Notes under the pieces: model-generated
The model's input: the letters and a program-made list of their open reading frames with translations, nothing else
Databases searched by the model: none
Told to the model about the DNA's origin: nothing
Origin: Sphingomonadales bacterium UBA658
GTDB lineage: Bacteria > Pseudomonadota > Alphaproteobacteria > Sphingomonadales > Sphingomonadaceae
Length of the DNA stretch: 5,250 bases
Assembly: GCA_002299195.1 (NCBI GenBank)
Contig: DBOA01000120.1
Location: forward strand, 1 to 5,250
Reading direction: 5' to 3'
Shown: in pieces, positions 1-5,250 of the stretch
How positions within the stretch are numbered: position 1 is the first letter of the stretch
Layout of the letters: every line of letters starts with the position of its first letter
Program-made: the position numbers and the translations under genes

Positions 1-45
1 CAGCGCAGATGCGCGCCAATCGGCCAGCCAATGGTAACGTTCGAA
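1..45. other. Short intergenic stretch downstream of rpsL
   Basis: These bases lie just after the rpsL stop codon on the minus strand, where the next str-operon gene (usually rpsG) would be expected beyond the window edge. I see no start of an rpsG reading frame here and no convincing terminator. A small inverted repeat, GCGCA-GA-TGCGC at 3-14, has only a two-base loop and is not claimed as functional. Confidence 0.5.
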
Positions 46-417
46 TTACTTCGGACGCTTTGCACCATATTTGGAACGCGATTGCTTGCGGTCCTTGACG
101 CCCTGCGTATCGAGTACGCCGCGAAGCACGTGGTAACGCACACCGGGAAGGTCGCGTACGCGGCCGCCACGGATAAGCACAACGCTGTGCTCCTGAAGGT
201 TGTGGCCTTCACCTGGGATATAGGAAATAACTTCACGCTGGTTGGTCAGACGGATCTTCGCAACCTTACGCAAAGCCGAGTTCGGCTTTTTCGGGGTCGT
301 TGTATAAACGCGTGTGCAAACGCCGCGCTTTTGTGGATTTTGGTCCATCGCAGGGACCTTGGACTTGGTCTTCTGCGGGGTCCGGCCCTTGCGGACCAGC
401 TGGTTAATCGTTGGCAT
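46..417 (-). CDS. rpsL: 30S ribosomal protein S12
   Basis: S12 is a core protein of the small ribosomal subunit at the decoding centre, where it helps monitor codon-anticodon pairing. The 123-residue product is full length for the family and carries the hallmark segments NPQKRGVCTRVYTTTPKKPNSALRK at about 27-51 (shown here only as its start NPQKRGVCTRVY and end PKKPNSALRK), GEGHNLQEHSV (69-79) and the C-terminal SKYGAKRPK. I chose ATG at 417-415 because the protein then begins MPTINQLVRK, as homologues do, and AAGGTG sits 5 bases upstream; a longer open frame reaching 543 has no family support. Asp89, the residue methylthiolated by RimO in other bacteria, is present. Lys43 is the sensitive-type residue, but residue 88 is Arg (codon CGC) where E. 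coli and M. tuberculosis have Lys; Lys-to-Arg there is a known streptomycin-resistance change. It normally heads the str operon (rpsL-rpsG-fusA-tuf). Confidence 0.98.
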   Translation of the reverse strand: MPTINQLVRKGRTPQKTKSKVPAMDQNPQKRGVCTRVYTTTPKKPNSALRKVAKIRLTNQREVISYIPGEGHNLQEHSVVLIRGGRVRDLPGVRYHVLRGVLDTQGVKDRKQSRSKYGAKRPK

Positions 418-601
418 ATCTTCACCTTGTTTAAAGCGGTTACTTTGGGTGGGCAGCCGTATTTTGCGGTGGAGGCTCAGCCTTTGGCCCACCCGGCCGA
501 TCACACAATGTGCTGCTATTCTGAGTTCTTCCCAAATGGCCAAAGAGAATCGGTCCTCTGGCCATGGGAAGGCGCGCCATTAGCGCCAGCAGGCGGTCGG
601 G
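418..601 (-). promoter_or_regulatory. rpsL upstream region and probable mRNA leader
   Basis: This 184-base gap separates the methyltransferase stop from the rpsL start, and no gene is visible in it. It is the expected place for the str-operon promoter, but I cannot identify one with confidence. The best -35-like match is TTGACC (minus strand, 605-600), followed after 17 bases by the poor -10 candidate TAATGG (582-577). On the minus strand just after the methyltransferase stop, GGCGC-7-GCGCC (587-571) could form a weak stem, but no T-run follows, so efficient termination is doubtful and some readthrough from the polyketide operon into rpsL is possible. The rpsL-proximal part carries a separate long inverted repeat at 447-494. 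Confidence 0.45.
447..494 (-). repeat. 8-bp perfect inverted repeat in the rpsL leader
   Basis: GGGTGGGC (447-454) and GCCCACCC (487-494) are perfectly complementary and enclose 32 bases. Within that loop, AGGC-TCA-GCCT (473-483) can form a second small hairpin. The outer stem ends about 30 bases before the rpsL start codon and leaves the ribosome-binding site single-stranded. In RNA this would be a GC-rich nested stem in the S12 5' leader. There is no U-run after either stem, so it does not look like an intrinsic terminator. Function is inferred from position only. Confidence 0.4.
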
Positions 602-1123
602 TCAAGTAGTGCCCACACGTTCGCCCAGCACAGCATTTTCAATCCGGATCCGCCACCACAATAACGCAGCGTTCAATATCGAAAACGTCAGCGCCATGGC
701 AGGTGCACCCAGCAGGAGCGGCAGCAGCACGATTTCCACGACCACCAATGCGTAATTTGGGTGCTTGATAAAGCGATATGGCCCTCGCTTCACCCGCGGG
801 AAATCCGGCGCACTGATAATGCGGGTCGTCCACCACCGGCCAATGCTTGCCAGCGTCCAGAAACGGAATGTCTGGCTGGCGACGAACGCGTTGAGCAATA
901 ACAGGCTCGGCCCCGCTGCCGGTTCCGCAAACAGCGCAATCGACACAAGCCAGCCGCTGTGCAGCAATATGAACAACGGATAATGCTTCGCCCCATGCTC
1001 ACGCCCCCCTTCGGCCAGCAAACGCCGCGTATTCGCGTTGGCATAGGCAAGCTCGGCAAGCCGCTGGATAATGACATAGGCAAAGACCGCCTGTGCCCAG
1101 AGTGGCCAATCCAACAGCATCAT
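602..1123 (-). CDS. ICMT-family membrane methyltransferase, BpsB/YpbQ-like
   Basis: This is a predicted S-adenosylmethionine-dependent methyltransferase of the isoprenylcysteine carboxyl methyltransferase superfamily. The 173-residue protein has about five hydrophobic segments (roughly 5-22, 48-66, 71-89, 124-140 and 141-157). The family signature RGPYRFIKHPNY lies at 113-124, and a closing RIRIEN motif at 158-163 matches the cofactor-binding C-terminus. Its start codon overlaps the stop of the upstream type III polyketide synthase as ATGA, with GGGAG about 10 bases before the ATG, so the two are probably translationally coupled. A second ATG follows directly and could be used instead. In B. 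subtilis an ICMT-type enzyme (BpsB) O-methylates the alkylpyrones made by its partner synthase BpsA, so I infer the same role here: methylating the hydroxyl of a polyketide lipid in the membrane rather than a prenylated protein. The substrate is not proven by sequence. Confidence 0.85.
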   Translation of the reverse strand: MMLLDWPLWAQAVFAYVIIQRLAELAYANANTRRLLAEGGREHGAKHYPLFILLHSGWLVSIALFAEPAAGPSLLLLNAFVASQTFRFWTLASIGRWWTTRIISAPDFPRVKRGPYRFIKHPNYALVVVEIVLLPLLLGAPAMALTFSILNAALLWWRIRIENAVLGERVGTT

Positions 1124-2151
1124 GGCGTGAGAACTCCCATCGCACCGACAAATCCCGGACCAAGCGCCGTTAACAAGGTTGGCTTTGCAATCGGTCCAGC
1201 CGCCAACAACGCTTCCAACACAAACAGCACCGTTGGCGAGCTCATATTGCCATGCGCCCGCAGCACCGAACGGGTCATTGCCAAATCATCACCCAGATAG
1301 TCCGCAAGCGCATCAACAACGCGGCCGCCGCCCGGGTGACAGGCAGGCTCAGCCATCTTGGCTTTCTCAAGACCTTGCCGCGCCAAAAATGCGTCGCAGA
1401 CAGGCGCAAAGTGGCTGTTCACGAATACAGGAATGTCGCGCGCAAGCACCAGATCAAAACCCGTGTCGCCGATTTCCCAGCCCATCATATCGAGCGTGTC
1501 GGGCCACACATGGCTCGCAAAGGCGGAAAGCACAGGGCCGGCCCCTGCCCCGATCACCGCCGCCGCGCAGCCATCGGCAAACAGCGCAAGCGCAACCATA
1601 TCTTTCTTGTCCATCCGCGCGTGGTCATAGGCAATGCTGCACAGCTCAAGGCTTACCAGCAGGACGGGCTTGTCCGGATTGGCGCGGAACAGGTCTGCAG
1701 CAACGCCAAGGCCAATAACCCCGCCCGCGCAGCCATAGCCAAATAAGGGCACGCACCGCGTGTCGGGCGCAAAGCCCATTTTCGCGATCATCCGGCTCGG
1801 CAGGCTTGGCGTCATCGTTCCAGTGGTTGACACAAACACAATCTGACCGATGTCGGCGGCGTTGACGCCTGCACGATCAAGTGCTTGTACCGTAGCGGCT
1901 TCAAACAGAACTGCTGCAGCGTCGGCATATACCGCTGCGCGACCGGCCCACGAGCGCGGCGCAAAATAATATTCAGGCGGCATCGCAATATGCCGCTGAT
2001 CAATACCGGTATTGCCCAGAATATCCGCCATGCGCGCCGGTAACGCGTGACCTTTGGCCTGCGCCAATATCGACAAGACCTGATCTTGCGTAATGCCATG
2101 CGGCGGCACAGCGGTTCCAAGCGAGAGCAAGCGGGGGAGCGTAGGCGTCAT
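1120..2151 (-). CDS. Type III polyketide synthase (chalcone synthase-like)
   Basis: This is a homodimeric thiolase-fold synthase that extends an acyl-CoA starter with malonyl-CoA units and cyclises the chain to a pyrone or resorcinol. The 343-residue protein carries the complete catalytic triad: Cys141 in GYGCAGG, His272 in CHPGGGR and Asn302 in HGNMSSPTVLF. Other family landmarks are the N-terminal LLSLGTAVPPH (8-18), FADGCAAAVIG (191-201) and the C-terminal GPGFVGAMGVL (331-341). It is slightly shorter than plant chalcone synthases (about 390), as is usual for bacterial forms. The ATG at 2151 is well placed relative to LLSLGTAVPPH, but no strong Shine-Dalgarno sequence precedes it. The downstream ICMT-like gene overlaps by 4 bases, and that pairing points to alkylpyrone or alkylresorcinol lipids as in BpsA, rather than to flavonoids. 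The starter chain and ring type cannot be read from the sequence. It is probably cytoplasmic or membrane-associated. Confidence 0.93.
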   Translation of the reverse strand: MTPTLPRLLSLGTAVPPHGITQDQVLSILAQAKGHALPARMADILGNTGIDQRHIAMPPEYYFAPRSWAGRAAVYADAAAVLFEAATVQALDRAGVNAADIGQIVFVSTTGTMTPSLPSRMIAKMGFAPDTRCVPLFGYGCAGGVIGLGVAADLFRANPDKPVLLVSLELCSIAYDHARMDKKDMVALALFADGCAAAVIGAGAGPVLSAFASHVWPDTLDMMGWEIGDTGFDLVLARDIPVFVNSHFAPVCDAFLARQGLEKAKMAEPACHPGGGRVVDALADYLGDDLAMTRSVLRAHGNMSSPTVLFVLEALLAAGPIAKPTLLTALGPGFVGAMGVLTP

Positions 2152-2317
2152 TCATCAATTAGCTACGCCTGTTATCGGCTTTGCGCTAGGCAGACTTTGC
2201 CCTAGCCCGATTTAATCCAACGCACATATCGCCCTTTCGCAATTGCAGCGCGAAGATGACAAGCATGGCGGGGCTTGATAGAGGACCACCAAACCGAAAT
2301 TGAAAGAAGCACTGAAC
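2152..2317. promoter_or_regulatory. Divergent intergenic region between the polyketide operon and gltX
   Basis: These 166 bases must hold the promoters for two outward-facing transcription units. A -10-like TTTAAT (2211-2216, plus strand) matches TATAAT at five of six positions, but there is no matching -35 box at 16-18 bases. I could not identify a convincing promoter for the minus-strand polyketide synthase either. No small gene is supported here. The most distinctive content is the repeat pair at 2179-2206. Confidence 0.5.
2179..2206. repeat. 11-base direct repeat pair with overlapping stem-loop
   Basis: CTTTGCGCTAG (2179-2189) and CTTTGCCCTAG (2195-2205) match at 10 of 11 positions with a 16-base period. 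The same stretch also reads as an imperfect inverted repeat: GCTAGGCA (2185-2192), loop GACTT, then TGCC-C-TAGC (2198-2206) with one bulged C. It lies 28-55 bases outside the polyketide synthase start, a typical place for an operator or activator site. The function is inferred from its location only. Confidence 0.4.
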
Positions 2318-3829
2318 ATGAATGCCATCACCCGCCCCGTCCGTACCCGGGTAGCTCCTTCACCCACTGGCGATCCACATGTTGGCACCGCGTATATCGC
2401 GCTCATCAACTATTGCTTTGCCAAGAAGCATGGCGGGCAATTCCTGCTGCGGATTGAGGATACCGATCAAGTGCGGTCAACACCGCAATCGGAAAAAATG
2501 ATTCTAGAATCGCTCCGCTGGCTGGGACTTAGCTGGGATGAAGGTCCGGATGTTGGCGGGCCGCACGGGCCCTATCGCCAGTCGGAACGTAGCGCGATCT
2601 ACACCGAACATTGCGACCGCCTGCTGGCCGATGGGCATGCGTTCAAATGCTATTGCACGCCTGAAAAGCTAAGCGCGTCGCGTGCGGCCCAAATGGCGGC
2701 GAAGTTGCCGCCGAAATATGACGGCACCTGTCTCTCGCTCACCACCGACGACTGCGCGAAGCTGGACGCAGATGGCGTGCCACATGTTGTCCGCATGAAA
2801 ATTCCGACGACAGGCACATGCATCGTTCAGGATACATTGCGCGGCGAGATCGAGTTTGAATATTCGGTGGTCGATATGCAGGTCCTGATGAAGTCGGACG
2901 GATTGCCGACCTATCATCTGGCCAATGTCGTCGATGACCATCTGATGGAAATCACGCATGTCATGCGCGGCGAAGAGTGGATTTCGTCAGCGCCCAAGCA
3001 TTTGTTGCTATATCAATATTTCGGCTGGGAACCGCCAGTGCTCACGCATTTGCCGTTGCTGCGCAATGCCGACAAATCAAAGCTGTCAAAGCGGAAGAAC
3101 CCGACCAGCATCTTATATTATCAGCGCGCAGGTTATTTGCCGCAGGCGATGCAGAACTTTCTGGGACTGTTCATTAAATCGGCAAGCGAAGAAGACGAAA
3201 AAACCTCGCTCCAAACGCTTATCGACGAATTTGACGTGCACAATATATCGCTCGGTGGCCCTGTGTTCGACACGTCAAAGCTGGACTGGCTGAATGGTCG
3301 TTATTTGCGTGAAGAATTGAGCGTATCCGAGTTTCTGGACGCGGTAAAAGCATGGGCATTGAATGACAGCTATCTGACGCCGATTGCCGAAATGGCGCAG
3401 GCGCGGATCACCAAAATGTCGGATCTTGGGGTGCTTACCGCCATGTTCTTCATGAACCGTATTGAGGGCATGACGCTTGAGCGGCTGCGCGATGGCGTGA
3501 AGCTGGAACAGGATGCGCAACGCGCGGCTTATACGATTGCGTTGCAGCAATTTGACGGAATGATCGAATGGCACCGGGACGGTGTTGAGGGAACATTGCG
3601 CCGCACGGCCGAAGTTCTCGATGCCAAGTTGAAGGATGTCATTCGGCCATTCTATCTGGCCATAACCGGAAGCGCGCAGGGCGTTCCCTTGTTTGACGCC
3701 ATTACCCATCTTGGCCGCGACATCATCCGTGAACGGCTGCGCCACGCCATGGAGCTGCTTGGGCCAGCGACATCGAAAGAGGTCAAGGCTTGGACCGATT
3801 TGCTGACGGCCCCGCCAAAGGCAGAATGA
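2318..3829 (+). CDS. gltX: Glutamyl-tRNA synthetase
   Basis: This class I aminoacyl-tRNA synthetase charges tRNA-Glu with glutamate in the cytoplasm. The 503-residue product has the HIGH-type motif in APSPTGDPHVGT (13-24), the GluRS-typical LRIEDTDQVRSTP (44-56), and KLSKR (255-259), the KMSKS-type loop. The helical anticodon-binding region fills the C-terminal third. I chose ATG at 2318, preceded by AAAGAAG about 8 bases upstream; a TTG at 2300 would add six residues but has no ribosome-binding site. Motifs such as GDPHVGTAYIAL and GPDVGGPHGPYRQSER match the Pseudomonas form as I remember it, rather than the GYLHIGGARTAL form common in alphaproteobacteria. The zinc-site region keeps Cys111, Cys113 and Cys138, but position 140 is Ser where E. 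coli has the fourth ligand, His. The gene overlaps ung by 4 bases. Whether it charges only tRNA-Glu or also tRNA-Gln cannot be told from sequence alone. Confidence 0.96.
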   Translation: MNAITRPVRTRVAPSPTGDPHVGTAYIALINYCFAKKHGGQFLLRIEDTDQVRSTPQSEKMILESLRWLGLSWDEGPDVGGPHGPYRQSERSAIYTEHCDRLLADGHAFKCYCTPEKLSASRAAQMAAKLPPKYDGTCLSLTTDDCAKLDADGVPHVVRMKIPTTGTCIVQDTLRGEIEFEYSVVDMQVLMKSDGLPTYHLANVVDDHLMEITHVMRGEEWISSAPKHLLLYQYFGWEPPVLTHLPLLRNADKSKLSKRKNPTSILYYQRAGYLPQAMQNFLGLFIKSASEEDEKTSLQTLIDEFDVHNISLGGPVFDTSKLDWLNGRYLREELSVSEFLDAVKAWALNDSYLTPIAEMAQARITKMSDLGVLTAMFFMNRIEGMTLERLRDGVKLEQDAQRAAYTIALQQFDGMIEWHRDGVEGTLRRTAEVLDAKLKDVIRPFYLAITGSAQGVPLFDAITHLGRDIIRERLRHAMELLGPATSKEVKAWTDLLTAPPKAE

Positions 3830-4512
3830 GCGGGCTTTCCATACCCAATGGCTGGGAAGCACCCTTAAGCGCGGCACTGGCAAGCGAAGGCATGGCCGCA
3901 CTTGCACGGTTTTTGGAGGCCGAGCAGGCGGCGGGCAAAACGATATACCCGGAACGATCCGCATGGTTTCGTGCGCTTGAACTGACCCCGCTCGATCGGG
4001 TGCGGGTGGTCATTTTGGGACAGGATCCCTATCACGGCCCGGCTCAAGCCCATGGCTTGAGCTTCAGCGTGCCGCCGGGCGTCCGGCCGCCGCCAAGCCT
4101 TGTGAACATTTACAAGGAACTGGAAAGCGATCTCGGCATACGCCGTCCGTCCCATGGCTTTCTGGAGCACTGGGCGAAGCAAGGCGTGCTGTTGTTGAAC
4201 AGCGTCCTGACGGTGGAAATGGCCAAAGCCGCTTCGCATAGCCGGAAAGGATGGGAACAGCTTACAGACGCGATTGTTGGGCTTGTGAATGACAAGCCAG
4301 ATCCGGTCGTGTTCATGCTGTGGGGTGCCTATGCCCATAAGAAAGCGGCAAATGTCGATACCAGCCGCCATTTGGTGTTGAAGGCTGCGCATCCATCGCC
4401 GCTGTCCGCCTATAGCGGCTTTCTGGGCTGCAAACACTTCTCGCAATGCAATGCCTTTCTGACTAGCAAGGGTCAGCCCCCGATTGATTGGACCTTGCCC
4501 GATGCGGTTTAG
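3826..4512 (+). CDS. ung: Uracil-DNA glycosylase, family 1
   Basis: This enzyme removes uracil from DNA, left by cytosine deamination or dUMP misincorporation, and so starts base-excision repair. The 228-residue product is almost exactly the length of E. coli Ung (229). It shows the water-activating loop GQDPYH (65-70) with catalytic Asp67, Phe80 in GLSFSVP for uracil stacking, Asn125 in LLLNSVLTV for uracil recognition, and HPSPLSA (189-195) with His189 and the DNA-intercalating Leu193. These together identify family 1 rather than the MUG/TDG or thermophilic families. I chose ATG at 3826, which overlaps the gltX stop as ATGA and has AAAGG 4 bases upstream. A TTG at 3790 would extend it into gltX without support. 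The overlaps on both sides suggest one transcript and coupled translation with gltX and galT. Confidence 0.97.
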   Translation: MSGLSIPNGWEAPLSAALASEGMAALARFLEAEQAAGKTIYPERSAWFRALELTPLDRVRVVILGQDPYHGPAQAHGLSFSVPPGVRPPPSLVNIYKELESDLGIRRPSHGFLEHWAKQGVLLLNSVLTVEMAKAASHSRKGWEQLTDAIVGLVNDKPDPVVFMLWGAYAHKKAANVDTSRHLVLKAAHPSPLSAYSGFLGCKHFSQCNAFLTSKGQPPIDWTLPDAV

Positions 4513-5250
4513 TGAACAGCCCCACCGCCGCTTCAATCCGCTGAAAAACGAATGGATTTTGGTGTCGCCACACAGGGCGAACCGGCCATGGCAGGGGCAA
4601 CAAGACACGCCAGACAATGAAGTGCGTCCAATCCATGACGCGAACTGCTACTTGTGCCCGGGCAATGAACGTGTTGGCGGGGTGCACAACCCCGATTACA
4701 AACATGTCTTCATTTTCGACAATGACTTTGCCGCGCTGATGCCGGGAGACGGCGAAGAAACGGACGAGGACAACCCGTTGTTTCATGCAGCGCCTGCACA
4801 TGGCACATGCCGGGTGATCTGCTTCTCGCCGGACCATGGAAAGACATTGCCCGAAATGCCCGTGGCCGAGATCGCGGCCGTCGTTGACAATTGGGCGGCG
4901 CAGGAAGCCGAGCTGTCGGCCAGCCATGCCTATGTGCAGGTCTTTGAAAACAAAGGCGCGATGATGGGCTGTTCCAGCCCGCACCCGCACGGGCAAATAT
5001 GGGCGACCGATTATGTCCCCGCCGAACCGGCGCGTGAGGACGAAACGCAGGCCGAATATTACGACAAACATCAAAGCGCGATGCTGCTCAACTATGCGGC
5101 ACAAGAGGCAGAGGACGGTGCGCGTACCGTCGCCATGAATGACCATTGGATTGCGGTGATACCTTATTGGGCGAGCTGGCCGTTCGAGATCCTCCTGCTC
5201 CCGCGTTTTGCTGTCCAGCGGCTAAGTGCGCTGACCTCCGCACAGCGCCA
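4502..5250 (+). CDS. galT: Galactose-1-phosphate uridylyltransferase, partial (right edge)
   Basis: GalT is the Leloir-pathway enzyme that exchanges UMP between UDP-glucose and galactose-1-phosphate, giving glucose-1-phosphate and UDP-galactose. The frame stays open to the window edge, giving 249 of roughly 350 residues, so the C-terminal part is missing. The N-terminus PHRRFNPLKNEWILVSPHRA (7-26) closely follows E. coli GalT. The nucleophile is His163 in SPHPHGQIW (159-167). Zinc ligands are Cys49 and Cys52 (NCYLC), His112 (SPDHGKT) and His161, each three positions lower than in E. coli. Glu179 (RED) corresponds to E. coli Glu182, an iron-site ligand. The gene starts inside ung, overlapping its last 11 bases in another frame, and no clear ribosome-binding site precedes it, so reinitiation after ung is likely. 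The neighbour beyond the edge may be galK or another Leloir gene, but that is a guess. Confidence 0.96.
   Translation, partial: MRFSEQPHRRFNPLKNEWILVSPHRANRPWQGQQDTPDNEVRPIHDANCYLCPGNERVGGVHNPDYKHVFIFDNDFAALMPGDGEETDEDNPLFHAAPAHGTCRVICFSPDHGKTLPEMPVAEIAAVVDNWAAQEAELSASHAYVQVFENKGAMMGCSSPHPHGQIWATDYVPAEPAREDETQAEYYDKHQSAMLLNYAAQEAEDGARTVAMNDHWIAVIPYWASWPFEILLLPRFAVQRLSALTSAQR

Noticed and set aside
418..543. An N-terminal extension of rpsL by 42 residues in the same open frame
   Set aside because: S12 homologues begin at the MPTINQLVRK methionine, and a good AAGGTG site lies just before it; the extension has no family resemblance and is leader sequence.
571..587. Possible terminator GGCGC-7-GCGCC after the methyltransferase gene
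   Set aside because: The stem is only five base pairs with no T-run after it, which is too weak to call.
577..605. Candidate rpsL promoter TTGACC-17-TAATGG on the minus strand
   Set aside because: The -35 match is good but the -10 matches only two of six positions, so it is mentioned in the region entry and not called as a promoter.
31..609. A 192-codon plus-strand open frame across rpsL
   Set aside because: It lies antisense to the whole of S12, has no recognisable motif, and reflects the coding bias of the real gene.
1179..1746. Plus-strand open frames of 164-179 codons opposite the polyketide synthase
   Set aside because: They are antisense to a triad-complete synthase, with low-complexity Gln/Arg/Pro/Ser composition and no motif.
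2300..2317. TTG start for gltX adding six residues
   Set aside because: No ribosome-binding site precedes it, whereas the ATG at 2318 has AAAGAAG at a good distance and gives the usual short N-terminus.
3275..4617. Long minus-strand open frames (229 and 250 codons) opposite gltX and ung
   Set aside because: They lie fully antisense to two genes with complete catalytic motifs, resemble no family I know, and are rich in Arg/His/Cys as expected for shadow frames.
4463..5146. A 227-codon minus-strand open frame at the right end
   Set aside because: The plus strand here encodes galT with near-colinear identity to known GalT and all visible metal and catalytic residues.

Overview
The window reads as ordinary chromosome of an alphaproteobacterium, most likely a sphingomonad (Sphingomonadales). 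The evidence is the S12 protein: its C-terminal third (VRDLPGVRYHVLRG, DTQGVKDRKQSRSKYGAKRPK) has the form I know from that order. The sequence is moderately GC-rich and densely packed with genes. I see no insertion sequence, tRNA, CRISPR array or phage gene. The taxonomic call is from memory of the families, not from a search.

Layout. There are two divergent blocks. The left block is on the minus strand and is transcribed right to left: a type III polyketide synthase (1120-2151), then an ICMT-family membrane methyltransferase (602-1123) that overlaps it by 4 bases, then, after a 184-base gap, ribosomal protein S12 (rpsL, 46-417), normally the first gene of the str operon. The right block is on the plus strand: glutamyl-tRNA synthetase (gltX, 2318-3829), uracil-DNA glycosylase (ung, 3826-4512, 4-base overlap) and galactose-1-phosphate uridylyltransferase (galT, 4502 to beyond the right edge, 11-base overlap). 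A 166-base divergent intergenic region (2152-2317) separates the blocks and carries a pair of 11-base direct repeats that also form a stem-loop.

How the genes work together. The polyketide synthase and the ICMT-like methyltransferase form a two-gene unit of the kind known in Bacillus subtilis (BpsA/BpsB). It is predicted to make alkylpyrone or alkylresorcinol lipids and O-methylate them at the membrane. The gltX-ung-galT run combines translation, DNA repair and the Leloir pathway in one overlapping, probably co-transcribed string with no shared pathway.

The most checkable points are: arginine instead of lysine at S12 position 88, which predicts intrinsic streptomycin resistance; the polyketide/methyltransferase pair next to str-operon DNA; a GltX that resembles the Pseudomonas form and lacks one expected zinc ligand; and two intergenic structured sequences. 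I did not find a clearly new kind of system.
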